Shown here one piece after another: positions 40,401-48,082 of a DNA stretch of 64,000 nt (the stretch's first letter is position 1; each line of letters opens with the position of its first letter). The translations under genes and the position numbers were made by a program. The stretch spans positions 992,001-1,056,000 of the forward strand of contig NZ_CP081855.1 in assembly GCF_019797825.1 (NCBI RefSeq), read 5' to 3'. The stretch comes from Limosilactobacillus panis. GTDB lineage: Bacteria > Bacillota > Bacilli > Lactobacillales > Lactobacillaceae. Under the pieces are notes generated by a model. That model was not told the origin of the DNA, did no database searches, and saw only the letters and a list, made by a program, of their open reading frames with translations.

Positions 40401-40842
40401 GGCCTTTATCACGGCTTCAGACGAAAGTGGGCTGGTTGATATAACCGTTTTCCCCCGCCAGTATCAGGAAAATAGTCAACTACTAGTGAAAAATCGGGTC
40501 CTAGTAATCACTGGTCATGGTGAGCAACGCCCCGGTCATGGGCGACAGGTAATCGCTAAGACGATTCGGGATGCTAAACAAGTTCGTCAGCAATTTATCC
40601 CCCACGCTCGGTGGGTTCTGCGGATTAACCCGGCGAAGGACCAGCCCACGATAATAAAAGAGCTCCATCAGTTCATGGCCCAACACCGGGGAAGGGTCCC
40701 CGTCCTTCTTTACTACCCGCAGACGGATGTTAAAATGTTGGAGCCTGCTAGCCGCTGGCTTGACACCAGTACCGCGACTCAGCAGGGATTAGGACAAATT
40801 TTAGGACCAGCAAACGTTGTTCTTCAACAGTTAAAACATTAA
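37495..40842 (+). CDS. dnaE: DNA polymerase III alpha subunit (DnaE)
   Basis: A 1115-residue replicative polymerase of the DnaE type. In Gram-positives it extends primers, mainly on the lagging strand, together with PolC. It has an N-terminal PHP domain (LQVHSSYSLLKSP), the palm with catalytic Asps in PDIDLDIPDNRRGEV, the finger block NYGFNRSHAVAYSKMAFEM and a C-terminal OB fold. I choose the GTG at 37495 because AAAGGAG lies 8 nt upstream; the frame upstream to 37453 overlaps the promoter. It is followed directly by pyk, with no pfkA between. Confidence 0.95.
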   Translation: MDYVPLQVHSSYSLLKSPIQINDLVQAAKERGYSAMALTDENILYGAVEFYNAAKEAGIKPLIGLEMTVHLADINQTRLQLTLLAKSQIGYQNLMDISTIHQTRDHDQLPLSLATISKHLGDVIVLVPTQVGLLSLLRQGNSWLDEFQGSIAHNNFYLGVNLSLDSVERAALDDFAHQNDVSLVATAPVDYLNPTDLFATKVLQAIGQGAQLKDLANQSKEVGENFLSPKEQVITDYQRAGLQTAAAETNRIAAQCDVTMQFKSPVLPHFPTQDGERAGKYLRDLCLAGLKKRPVASGFTAADYQQRLDRELKVIHQMGFDDYFLIVWDVMNYAHQMKITTDPGRGSAAGSLVAYALAITEVDPLEYHLLFERFLNPERAQMPDIDLDIPDNRRGEVLQYVHHKYGHHRVAQIITFGTLAAKQVIRDVSRVFGLTQYELSTVMATLPKNLHFTLQQAVAESQRLRNLLTDQPKIKLLFNVAQKLEGLPRHYSTHAAGIVLSEEPLHKIVPLQEGSDGLLMTQFPKDTVEALGLLKMDFLGLRNLSIMDNTIKLIKKRQPNFNLAKVKLDDQATISLFQRGMTDGVFQFESAGIRNVLVSLHPDCFEDIVAVNALYRPGPMENIAHFIARKQGQEAVRLPDNALQPILGPTYGILVYQEQVMQLASAMAGFTLGEADLLRRAMSKKKKQAMAGMRAKFMTGAEKKGYRQELANQVFDYIARFANYGFNRSHAVAYSKMAFEMAYLKCHYPAEFYTALMNAEGNVAKLRQHITNAQKMNVKVNGPKINVSQQNFTIKDQEIYFGFSAIKGARRYFVSDFLKERTQNGPFTDIRNFINRLPSKWQKAELIAPLIYAGAFDGLGYNRAEMIASLPKLLSGIELLGMLGDFAADPSLQSSISRRSEFPLTTRLAKENEYLGVYLSGHPVSQYRDLAQRLNVTSVKALQPGQPVTLIVFVNRVKTIYTKKDHRQMAFITASDESGLVDITVFPRQYQENSQLLVKNRVLVITGHGEQRPGHGRQVIAKTIRDAKQVRQQFIPHARWVLRINPAKDQPTIIKELHQFMAQHRGRVPVLLYYPQTDVKMLEPASRWLDTSTATQQGLGQILGPANVVLQQLKH

Positions 40843-40873
40843 ATATTGATTAGAAATAATAATAATTTTGCGA

Positions 40874-40887
40874 TGGTAGCGTTTTCT
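40874..40887 (+). promoter_or_regulatory. Possible cre (CcpA) site upstream of pyk
   Basis: TGGTAGCGTTTTCT agrees with the cre core TGWAANCGNTNWCA at most defined positions, missing three. It lies about 24 nt upstream of the proposed pyk -35. Weak evidence. Confidence 0.3.
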
Positions 40888-40910
40888 TGGGAAAGTTTGC
40901 ATAAAAATTA

Positions 40911-40939
40911 CAGACACCAATTTTGAAAAGTGCTATTAT
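40911..40939 (+). promoter_or_regulatory. Promoter of pyk
   Basis: CAGACA (40911-40916), 17 nt, then TATTAT (40934-40939), with TGC making an extended -10. Confidence 0.55.
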
Positions 40940-41010
40940 ACAAGTGTGCAAATGAGGGATGCAAATGGCAGACCGCAGTTGATGCATAAATGCAAAGGAG
41001 AGATTCATTT

Positions 41011-42432
41011 ATGAAGAAAACCAAGATTGTAAGTACGCTTGGTCCTGCAAGTACTGATGTTGATACAATCGTTAAGTTGATCCAAGCGGGCGCAAATGTT
41101 TTCCGCTTCAACTTCTCACACGGTGACCACCCAGAACACCTGGGCCGGATGCAAAACGTTAAGAAGGCCGAAAAAATCACCGGCAAGCACGTTGGTATTA
41201 TGCTTGATACTAAGGGTGCTGAAATTCGGACCACCGTTCAAAAGGAAGGTAAGATCGAATACAACATTGGTGATGAAGTACGGATTTCAATGGATGATTC
41301 TATTGAAGGTACGCATGATAAGATTGCTGTTACCTACCCAGGCCTTTACGATGACACCCACGTTGGCGGTCACGTTCTCTTCGATGATGGTCTGATTGAC
41401 ATGCAAATTGAAGAAAAGGATGACGCTAACAAGGAACTGGTCTGCAAGGTATTGAACCACGGTGTTCTTGGTTCTCGGAAGGGTGTTAACGCTCCTGGTG
41501 TTTCCATTAACCTGCCAGGAATTACCAAGAAGGACTCCAGCGACATTCGTTTCGGTCTTGACAACAAGATCAACTTTATTTCCGCATCCTTCGTTCGGAA
41601 GCCACAAGATGTCCTTGACATTCGTGAACTTCTCAAGGAAAAGAACATGGAAGACGTTCAAATCTTCCCAAAGATTGAATCACAAGAAGGTATTGACAAC
41701 TTTGAAGCAATCATTGAAGTTGCTGATGGTCTGATGGTTCCTCGTGGTGACATGGGGGTTGAAATTCCTGCTGAAAACGTGCCAATCGTTCAAAAGCACA
41801 TGATCAAGCGGTGCAACGAATTAGGTAAGCCAGTTATCACTGCTACCCAAATGCTGGACTCCATGCAAGAAAACCCACGGCCAACTCGTGCCGAAGTTTC
41901 TGATGTTGCTAACGCCGTCTTTGATGGTACTGACGCAACCATGCTTTCTGGTGAAAGTGCCAACGGTGACTACCCTGTAGAATCTGTTGCCATGATGAAC
42001 GCCATCGACATCAAGGCTGAAAACCACCTTTGGGAATTCGGTACTGAAACCTTTGACTGGGATAAGTCTGACGTAACTGAAACCATTGGTTCCGCTGTTT
42101 CCAATGCCGCTAAGGACTTAGACATCCACACCATCGTTGCCTACACTGCTTCTGGCTACACTGCTAAGATGATTTCCAAGTACCGTCCAAATGCTGATAT
42201 CGTTGCCCTTACTCCTAATGAACGGGTAGAACGTGGCTTGATGATCAACTGGGGTGTTCAACCTTACGTTGTTGACGAAATGAAGGACACTGATAAGATG
42301 TTTGACCTTGCTGCTCAAAAGGCTGTTGAACTTGGCTTTGCTAAGAAGGGTGACAAGATTATCATCGTTGCTGGTGTTCCACTGGGTGTACCAGGTGCAA
42401 CCAACATGATGCGTGTTAAGACGATTGACTAA
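41011..42432 (+). CDS. pyk: Pyruvate kinase
   Basis: 473 residues. Converts phosphoenolpyruvate and ADP to pyruvate and ATP. MKKTKIVSTLGPAS opens the protein. The active-site region contains FRFNFSHG, LDTKGAEIR, the MVPRGDMGVEIP loop and TRAEVSDVANAVFDGTDA. It ends after the C-terminal allosteric domain and lacks the extra PEP-utiliser-like domain of some Bacillus and lactobacillus enzymes; the end looks natural, not truncated. AAAGGAGAG precedes the ATG at 41011. Preferred codons dominate, indicating strong expression. Copy B of the intergenic repeat follows. Confidence 0.96.
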   Translation: MKKTKIVSTLGPASTDVDTIVKLIQAGANVFRFNFSHGDHPEHLGRMQNVKKAEKITGKHVGIMLDTKGAEIRTTVQKEGKIEYNIGDEVRISMDDSIEGTHDKIAVTYPGLYDDTHVGGHVLFDDGLIDMQIEEKDDANKELVCKVLNHGVLGSRKGVNAPGVSINLPGITKKDSSDIRFGLDNKINFISASFVRKPQDVLDIRELLKEKNMEDVQIFPKIESQEGIDNFEAIIEVADGLMVPRGDMGVEIPAENVPIVQKHMIKRCNELGKPVITATQMLDSMQENPRPTRAEVSDVANAVFDGTDATMLSGESANGDYPVESVAMMNAIDIKAENHLWEFGTETFDWDKSDVTETIGSAVSNAAKDLDIHTIVAYTASGYTAKMISKYRPNADIVALTPNERVERGLMINWGVQPYVVDEMKDTDKMFDLAAQKAVELGFAKKGDKIIIVAGVPLGVPGATNMMRVKTID

Positions 42433-42455
42433 TTAATAGTTAATCTAAGAATAAA

Positions 42456-42620
42456 AAGCTGTGATATAAGTCTCTTATATAGTTGAAAATGCTACAGTGT
42501 AATCCACAAAGGGGCTCTAGAGTTCGGGAAACCCGAACACTAGAGTCCTCTTTGTGTTTCCACGAGCTTTGCGTCGGCGGGGTTCCCGACAGGCCTGTTT
42601 CGCGTCGGAAAAACGAACTA
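42456..42620 (-). repeat. Structured intergenic repeat, copy B
   Basis: The reverse complement of this 165-bp stretch matches copies A and C. The long hairpin is at 42505-42556 (CACAAAG to CTTTGTG, core AGTTCGGG/CCCGAAC). A short perfect hairpin ATATAAG/CTTATAT is at 42464-42480. The outer CTAGCTT/AAGCTAG hairpin of the other copies is missing here. It lies downstream of pyk in the opposite orientation. A 66-codon open frame over it is not credible as a gene. Confidence 0.75.
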
Positions 42621-42652
42621 ATAATATCTCACCTTTGTCGTAAAAGCAGTCC

Positions 42653-42681
42653 TGGTCAAATTAAGGGTGGCCGTGTAAAAT
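42653..42681 (+). promoter_or_regulatory. Promoter of the cvfB-rluB gene series
   Basis: TGGTCA (42653-42658), 17-nt spacer, TAAAAT (42676-42681), 38 nt before the first gene. Confidence 0.45.
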
Positions 42682-42719
42682 AATAAGCAGGATTATAAAA
42701 GTAAAGAACGGGGTAAATT

Positions 42720-43598
42720 ATGAATTCAGCATTAGGAAAAGTTGTTTCCGCGGTGATAATTGATGAAAATGAACAGGACTACTTTGTCCAGCCGGACCGT
42801 AACGGCCAGACTTATCGTTTGCCTAAAGTGGAGAGCCCACAAGTACTTCACATTGGAGGACAGGTCCGCGGCTTTGTTTATGAAAACGAAGATCACCAAT
42901 TACAGATGACCTGTGCGTATATTCCCTCAGTGCAGGTTGACCACTATGATTACGGCACAGTCGTCAGTGTTCGTCGTGATCTAGGAGTGTTTGTCGACAT
43001 CGGCCTTTCCAACAAGGATATCGTTGTTTCACTAGATGACCTGCCGAGTCTAAAGCACCTTTGGCCCCAGCCAGGTGACCGGCTGTTAATGGCCCTGCAG
43101 GTAGATGATAAGGACCGGATTTGGGGAAAATTGGCAGACGACGCCATCTATAACACAATTTCAAAAGCCCCCAGCAAAAAGCTCTTAAACCGGGATATAA
43201 TGGCCACTGTTTACCGCCTTAAGCTTAATGGAACCCATGTGATTACCGACGACTACCACCTGGGCTTTATTCACCCTAGTGAGCGGGACCAAGAACCCCG
43301 GCTTGGTCAACGGGTCAAGGCCCGGGTCATTGGCCTGTCAGCTCACGGTAGTTTAAACCTTTCACTTAAGCCCCGGGCCTACCAAGCAATCGGTGAAGAT
43401 GCACAGATGCTTTTGACAATGCTTGATCATGACCTAAACCACCGGCTTCCCTATACCGATAAAACTGATCCCCAGATTATTCGCCAGGTGTTTGGTATTT
43501 CCAAGGGTCAATTTAAACGGGCGGTGGGTCACCTGCTGAAGGAGCGACTAGTCAAGGAAGAAAATGGTCAGCTGGTTCTTTTGAAAAAGAATGATTAG
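42720..43598 (+). CDS. cvfB: CvfB-like S1 RNA-binding protein
   Basis: 292 residues with tandem S1-type RNA-binding domains (YGTVVSVRRDLGVFVDIGLSNKDIVV and a third in the GFIHPSERDQEPRLGQRVKARV region) and a C-terminal winged helix (about residues 230-290). The CvfB/YitL family includes a virulence regulator in staphylococci; its molecular role here is unknown. It ends at the start of the xerD-like gene and probably heads that operon, which runs to rluB. Confidence 0.88.
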   Translation: MNSALGKVVSAVIIDENEQDYFVQPDRNGQTYRLPKVESPQVLHIGGQVRGFVYENEDHQLQMTCAYIPSVQVDHYDYGTVVSVRRDLGVFVDIGLSNKDIVVSLDDLPSLKHLWPQPGDRLLMALQVDDKDRIWGKLADDAIYNTISKAPSKKLLNRDIMATVYRLKLNGTHVITDDYHLGFIHPSERDQEPRLGQRVKARVIGLSAHGSLNLSLKPRAYQAIGEDAQMLLTMLDHDLNHRLPYTDKTDPQIIRQVFGISKGQFKRAVGHLLKERLVKEENGQLVLLKKND

Positions 43599-43600
43599 TG

Positions 43601-44488
43601 ATGAACAAAACTATAGCTACTTACATTCAGTATTTAAAAAGCAAGGGGCTAGCAGCAAACACCCTGGAAAGCTATCAACGGGACTTGAAGCAGGCGATGG
43701 CCTTTTTTGAAAAAGAACGCCAGATTAACAAGTGGGAAAAGGTTGACCAATACGCCATCATGGACCTAGTCAATAACTTGAAGGGCCGGGACCGGTCGGC
43801 AGCCACCATCAACCGTCTCCTCTCGGCACTGCGCCGTTTTTACCGTTACCTGATTTGCCACCGGGGGTTACGGTTTAATCCCCTGGAACTGGTGGATAAT
43901 ATTCAACCGGCGACTCCCCAGGCTCCGGAAATTCTGACGGAGAGTGAGACACAGCGCCTCCTGCGGGCCCCAGATTCGACGAGCCTCCTTGGATGCCGTG
44001 ATCATGTGATGTTGCTAGTGATGGCGGCTACCGGAATGCGGGTCAGTGAGCTCGTCCAGCTATCCCTAAAAGACCTGCATTTAGACATTCAGATGGTCCG
44101 TTCTGGGGCCGGTAGTAAGCAGGAACGGTTGATCCCCCTAAGTACAGTGGCCAGTGGCAGTTTACAAGAGTATTTGACCAGGGTTCGCAAAAAATTGGCG
44201 AGACCAGGTGAAGATGCTGTCTTTGTGAATGCGCATGGTCACCGCCTCACTCGTCAGGGAGTCTGGAAGAACCTCAAGCAGTTGGTCAAGGTTGCCCAAA
44301 TTGATAAGGCGGTGACCCCCCAGACTCTCCGCTATTCCTTCGCTGTTCGTTTACTGAATAATGGGGCAGATAGTCGTCTCATTCAAGCAATGCTTGGTTA
44401 CAGCGAGATGCGGATGCTGAAGCCTTATTTGAAAATGAGCCCCCAGGAAATGGTGAACAGTTATCGTCAGCACCAGCCACGCTTATAA
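43601..44488 (+). CDS. xerD: XerD-like tyrosine recombinase with altered catalytic residues
   Basis: 295 residues with the XerC/D layout: an N-terminal SAM-like core-binding domain (1-85) and a C-terminal catalytic fold. The first Arg is kept in ATGMRVSELVQLSL and the nucleophile Tyr in LKPYLKMS. However, the usual GKG Lys is Ala (SGAGSKQER), the H-x-x-R His is Gln (TPQTLRYSF; the Arg is kept) and the GHS His is Tyr (LGYSEM). So three of the six canonical residues differ. Its place upstream of ribT-scpA-scpB is that of chromosomal xerD. It may be inactive, or act with a partner, like the XerD-like proteins of streptococci. Start ATG 43601; GTG 43598 is an alternative. Confidence 0.85.
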   Translation: MNKTIATYIQYLKSKGLAANTLESYQRDLKQAMAFFEKERQINKWEKVDQYAIMDLVNNLKGRDRSAATINRLLSALRRFYRYLICHRGLRFNPLELVDNIQPATPQAPEILTESETQRLLRAPDSTSLLGCRDHVMLLVMAATGMRVSELVQLSLKDLHLDIQMVRSGAGSKQERLIPLSTVASGSLQEYLTRVRKKLARPGEDAVFVNAHGHRLTRQGVWKNLKQLVKVAQIDKAVTPQTLRYSFAVRLLNNGADSRLIQAMLGYSEMRMLKPYLKMSPQEMVNSYRQHQPRL

Positions 44489-44500
44489 AGGAGTGATTAT

Positions 44501-44857
44501 TTGCTAGTTCGCTACCGGAAGGATTACGAAAAAATTGCGATGGGGTTGCTCTCATTGCTGCCTGAACTGCACAACTATGATCGCTTTACAGAGGAGCTTC
44601 ATGATGCGGTTGCCCAGCATTTCCCCATTTACCTGTGGAAGGACGAAGAGGACAACCATTTCATTGCCGTTGTCATCCTCGAGGAGGGGGAGAGCTATGT
44701 CTTGCTCCGGCAGATTTCTTTCACCCCGAGTGAACGTTCAGGCAGAAATGTCTATGCCCTGTTGGATGCTATTAAGGAGCAGTACGCGCAAAAAAGACTG
44801 ATGGGGACGCTGGAAACGCAGCCCCTGATAACAGGGTGGGAGAAGAATCATGAGTAA
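44501..44857 (+). CDS. ribT: RibT-like GNAT-family protein
   Basis: 118 residues. The N-terminus MLVRYRKDYEKIAMGLLSLL closely recalls B. subtilis RibT, an acetyltransferase-fold protein first found in the rib operon. In lactobacilli it sits between xerD and scpA, as here. YLWKDEEDNHFIAVVIL is the family core. Its function is unproved. The start is TTG with AAAGGAGTGATTAT upstream. It overlaps scpA by 8 nt. Confidence 0.82.
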   Translation: MLVRYRKDYEKIAMGLLSLLPELHNYDRFTEELHDAVAQHFPIYLWKDEEDNHFIAVVILEEGESYVLLRQISFTPSERSGRNVYALLDAIKEQYAQKRLMGTLETQPLITGWEKNHE

Positions 44858-45638
44858 GCCATTGACGGAGCACCCTTATCAACCGGTGATCAAGATTCCC
44901 GACTTTGAGGGTCCACTGGACCTTCTTTTACACTTGATCAAGGAAAATAAGATGGGTATTTATGACATTAAGATAGTTACTATTACTTCCCAGTACATGG
45001 ACTACCTCCACCAGCGCCAAACACACCGTTTGGAGGTAGCTGGTGATTACTTTGTGATGGCAGCGACATTAATGAATATTAAGAGTCAGATGTTATTGCC
45101 TAAACCACCCGTGGACGAGGAAGAAGCTGAAGAGGATGAACCTGATCCCCGCCAGGAATTAGTTGCCCAGCTTCTTGAATACCAACGCTACAAGAAGGCG
45201 GCGGGGGAGTTGAAAAATAAAGAAAACTTTCGCCAGCAGGAATTTACCCGTCCCGCAATGCACGTACCGCGCAAATTAATTACGGCGCATGTTGAACCGG
45301 GAGTAACAATTGACCAGCTTAAGGCCGCCTATGCTCAGGTCCTAAAAAATCACCGCCTTAACCAGCCGCTGGTGGAAACAGTTGCGGCGGAGAAGGTAAG
45401 CGTTGCCCAACGGATGGGGGACGTGGTTAAATTAGTGAAGAAGGGACCGGTCCAGTTTACCACCCTATTTGAACATAACCGGACGCGTGACAGCTTGGTT
45501 ACCACCTTTCTTGCCATCCTGGAACTGAGTCGGCACCGCCGAATTAACTTACAGCAGGCGGAACTATTTGGACCGATTATACTAACGGAGGGACCCAAGA
45601 TTGACGAACAATCAGTTAACAAACCAGGCACAGATTGA
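44850..45638 (+). CDS. scpA: Segregation and condensation protein A
   Basis: 262 residues. The kleisin subunit of the SMC-ScpAB condensin that organises and helps segregate the chromosome. The N-terminal block IPDFEGPLDLLLHLIKENKM is diagnostic. An acidic linker (DEEEAEEDEPD) joins to a C-terminal winged helix (TTLFEHNRTRDSLVTTFLAILELSR) that binds the SMC head. GGGTGGGAG precedes the ATG. It overlaps scpB by 38 nt. Confidence 0.95.
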   Translation: MSKPLTEHPYQPVIKIPDFEGPLDLLLHLIKENKMGIYDIKIVTITSQYMDYLHQRQTHRLEVAGDYFVMAATLMNIKSQMLLPKPPVDEEEAEEDEPDPRQELVAQLLEYQRYKKAAGELKNKENFRQQEFTRPAMHVPRKLITAHVEPGVTIDQLKAAYAQVLKNHRLNQPLVETVAAEKVSVAQRMGDVVKLVKKGPVQFTTLFEHNRTRDSLVTTFLAILELSRHRRINLQQAELFGPIILTEGPKIDEQSVNKPGTD

Positions 45639-46206
45639 AGGACTATTGTTTATTAGTGGGGATGAAGGAATTACCCTGGGTGACTTGGCTAAGATTACGG
45701 GCTTTATGAAACCCGCAATCCGGAAACTACTTAGTGACCTTGCCCAGCGTTACCAGGCGGATCCGCACTGTGCTCTTGTTCTTTTAAGAAGTGACGAAAC
45801 CTACCGGCTCGCCACAAAGCAAGCGTTAGCACCAGTAATCAAGCACTATTTTGAGGTTCCATTGACCGTCCCCTTAACGACTGCCCTACTGGAAACGTTA
45901 GCGATTGTCGCTTACCGGCAGCCGATTACCCGGTTAGAAATTGATGATATCCGTAGTGTGCAGAGTTCGGGATCCTTGCAGAAATTAATGGTTCGGGGCC
46001 TGATTGATACTAAGGGCCGGCTGGATGCTCCCGGGCGGCCATTTTTATACGTTACCACCACGAACTTTCTGGACTACTTTGGTCTAACTTCGCTAGATGA
46101 CCTGCCACCGCTGCCGGCAGAAAGTGAGCTCGCCCCTGACCAGGTGAATGGGGACCTGTTTTTGACGGCTTTGCAATCGCGTGAGAAACGTCAGGAGGAT
46201 AAGTAA
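45601..46206 (+). CDS. scpB: Segregation and condensation protein B
   Basis: 201 residues, two winged-helix domains; dimerises and bridges ScpA in condensin. Motifs: QIEGLLFISGDEGITL and LLETLAIVAYRQPITRLEIDDIRSV (in two adjoining pieces). The TTG at 45601, with GGAGGG upstream, is inside the end of scpA, giving an unusually long 38-nt overlap that implies coupling and fixed stoichiometry. The stop TAA shares its last A with the rluB ATG. Confidence 0.95.
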   Translation: MTNNQLTNQAQIEGLLFISGDEGITLGDLAKITGFMKPAIRKLLSDLAQRYQADPHCALVLLRSDETYRLATKQALAPVIKHYFEVPLTVPLTTALLETLAIVAYRQPITRLEIDDIRSVQSSGSLQKLMVRGLIDTKGRLDAPGRPFLYVTTTNFLDYFGLTSLDDLPPLPAESELAPDQVNGDLFLTALQSREKRQEDK

Positions 46207-46922
46207 TGGAACGTTTACAAAAGGTAATGGCGGAGGCCGGTGTAGCCTCCCGTCGTGCATCAGAAAAACTAATTGCCACTGGCCATGTTCAGGTTAATGG
46301 TCGGATTGTGCGGACGCTGGGTACTAAGGTCAGCAGCCGGGACAAGGTAGAAGTCGATGGGGTACCCCTCCACCGCGAGAAGCACGTTTATTTCCTGCTG
46401 AATAAACCCCGGGAGGTGATCTCGTCTGCCCATGATGAGAAGGGGCGGCGGACGGTTGTCGACATTTTGCGTGAGAAAGGGGTTGATGAACGAATCTACC
46501 CGGTGGGAAGATTAGACTACGACACCACGGGTGTTTTGCTCCTCACAAATGACGGCACGCTTGCTAACAAGCTTATGCACCCCAAGTTTGAGGTTGCTAA
46601 GACCTATATTGCAAAAGTTAAGGGCCTGGTTTCTAACAATGACTTAAAGCAACTCCGCTTGGGAGTCAAGCTCGATGGGCGAAAGACCAAACCGGCTAAG
46701 TCGCGGTTGAAGGAGAGTGACCGGGTCAAGAAGACGAGTATTGTTCAATTGACAATCCACGAGGGGCATTATCACCAAGTTAAACGCATGCTGGAAGCAG
46801 TGGGACACCCGGTAATCAAACTTCACCGGGAAAATTATGGCTTTTTGAACTTGCAGGGAGTTCAACCCGGTGAGTTCCGAAAGCTCCGGCCGGAAGAAGT
46901 GAAAAAGTTAAAACAGCTTTAG
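46206..46922 (+). CDS. rluB: Pseudouridine synthase of the RluB/RsuA family
   Basis: 238 residues. Isomerises a uridine in 23S rRNA (RluB) or 16S rRNA (RsuA); the position next to scpB is that of Gram-positive rluB. N-terminal S4 RNA-binding domain (RLQKVMAEAGVASRRASEKLI), then the catalytic Asp in VGRLDYDTTGVLLLTNDG. GGAGG lies upstream. It is the last gene of the cvfB-to-rluB series. Confidence 0.94.
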   Translation: MERLQKVMAEAGVASRRASEKLIATGHVQVNGRIVRTLGTKVSSRDKVEVDGVPLHREKHVYFLLNKPREVISSAHDEKGRRTVVDILREKGVDERIYPVGRLDYDTTGVLLLTNDGTLANKLMHPKFEVAKTYIAKVKGLVSNNDLKQLRLGVKLDGRKTKPAKSRLKESDRVKKTSIVQLTIHEGHYHQVKRMLEAVGHPVIKLHRENYGFLNLQGVQPGEFRKLRPEEVKKLKQL

Positions 46923-47040
46923 GTTACTACGCCCACCTTTTCACAAGGTAAAGTGACGCCAGCTACTGGTTAAGGCGGCGGGTGAATGCGTTGACACGGT
47001 GACTAGTCGCCGGTATAATGGGGCTGTAAATATTAAGAAT

Positions 47041-47200
47041 TGTCTTCAAGGCAGGGTGCAATTCCCGACCGGCGGTGATAGCCCGCAACCCGTGTGAACG
47101 GTTGAATTTGGTGAAATTCCAATGCCGACAGTAAAGTCTGGTATAGAGAAGATTTCTATAATGAAAGCGTTGTTGACAACTTGTTAACGGCGCTTTTTTC
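47041..47200 (+). promoter_or_regulatory. FMN riboswitch (RFN element) with terminator, before ribU
   Basis: The aptamer is read directly: AGGGTGCAATTCCCGACC, GGCGGTGATAGCCCGC, GGTGAAATTCCAATGCCGAC and AGTAAAGTCTGG occur in the RFN order, closed by TCTTC (47043-47047) pairing with GAAGA (47148-47152). A 12-bp terminator follows (AGCGTTGTTGAC with GTTAACGGCGCT, 47166-47194, then six Ts). FMN binding should therefore stop transcription of ribU. Confidence 0.96.
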
Positions 47201-47245
47201 ATAGGAAAGCCAACTGAAGGTAATCTCATTGGAGGTTGTTTATTT

Positions 47246-47824
47246 ATGACAGTTTCACATCAGCGAATTCAACGGATGGTTGGTGTTGCTTGCTTCGGGG
47301 CCCTCGGCTTTATTTTGATGTTATTTGAGTTTCCGATTATTCCGGTGGTGTCTTATTTGAAAATTGACTTTTCCGATATTCCAGTTCTCCTCGGCGGATA
47401 TATCTACGGACCCTTTACGGGGGTGATAATCGCCCTTATCAAGTGCTTGATTCATGCGATGGTTCACGGCTTTTCGGTTGGTGAACTAATTGGTATTTTT
47501 GGTGACTTCGTTTCTTCCTTGGCTATCCTATTACCGTTCTGCTTTGTATGGCGGCAACGTGGGTGGACCTTCAAGCGGCAAATGGGGATGGGAATTTTGC
47601 TTTCAACAATTACCTTGACCATTGTCATGTCGTTACTTAACCTCTGGGTACTGACCCCGTTATACATGGCCGTTTGGAACTGGCGCTCTTCACTTCCGGT
47701 GGCGCAACTGGTTGCAGTGGGTGTTTTGCCATTTAATGTTATTAAGGGCCTGTTGGTATCGGGGGTCTTTGCCCTGATTGCTGGCCACTTGCGCCAGTGG
47801 CTTCTTCGTCACCAATTAAAATAA
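47246..47824 (+). CDS. ribU: Riboflavin ECF transporter S component
   Basis: 192 residues, six predicted membrane segments. The RibU substrate-binding subunit captures riboflavin and works with a shared EcfAA'T module encoded elsewhere. Family features are EFPIIPVVSYLKIDFSDIPV, LIKCLIHAMVHG and PFNVIKGLLVSG. GGAGG lies upstream. The FMN riboswitch just before it confirms the assignment. Confidence 0.95.
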   Translation: MTVSHQRIQRMVGVACFGALGFILMLFEFPIIPVVSYLKIDFSDIPVLLGGYIYGPFTGVIIALIKCLIHAMVHGFSVGELIGIFGDFVSSLAILLPFCFVWRQRGWTFKRQMGMGILLSTITLTIVMSLLNLWVLTPLYMAVWNWRSSLPVAQLVAVGVLPFNVIKGLLVSGVFALIAGHLRQWLLRHQLK

Positions 47825-47830
47825 ATTCTC

Positions 47831-48019
47831 GTGGGACAGAACTAGCTTGCTAGTTTGCTTTTCGACGCGAAGCTAGCCTATCGGGAACCCCCTCGAAGCG
47901 AAGCAAGTCTTTAGAAAGCACAAAAAGGACTCTAGTGTTTGGATTTTCCAAACGCTAGAGTCCCTTTGTGTACTGCGCTGTAACATTTTCAACTATATAG
48001 GAGACTCATGTCACAACCC
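47831..48019 (+). repeat. Structured intergenic repeat, copy C
   Basis: About 190 bp, in the same orientation as copy A and very similar over its whole length. Its long hairpin (47919-47970) has TTTGG pairing with CCAAA where copy A has TTCGG pairing with CCGAA, a compensatory change. The CTAGCTT/AAGCTAG hairpin is also kept. It lies downstream of ribU, and the hairpin may double as its terminator. Confidence 0.8.
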
Positions 48020-48082
48020 ATTTTAATGTTGTCAGGAATTTATGCCGTATTATATTAATAGTAGTTCGAAAAGGAGGGATAA

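Noticed and set aside
41011..42432. Pyruvate kinase as a truncated gene because it lacks the extra C-terminal domain
   Set aside because: The frame ends cleanly after the standard core length of about 470 residues, with no remnant of the domain downstream.
42483..42683. A 66-codon open frame over repeat copy B
   Set aside because: It lies entirely in the structured repeat and its flank, has no ribosome binding site, and the frame is not kept in copies A and C.
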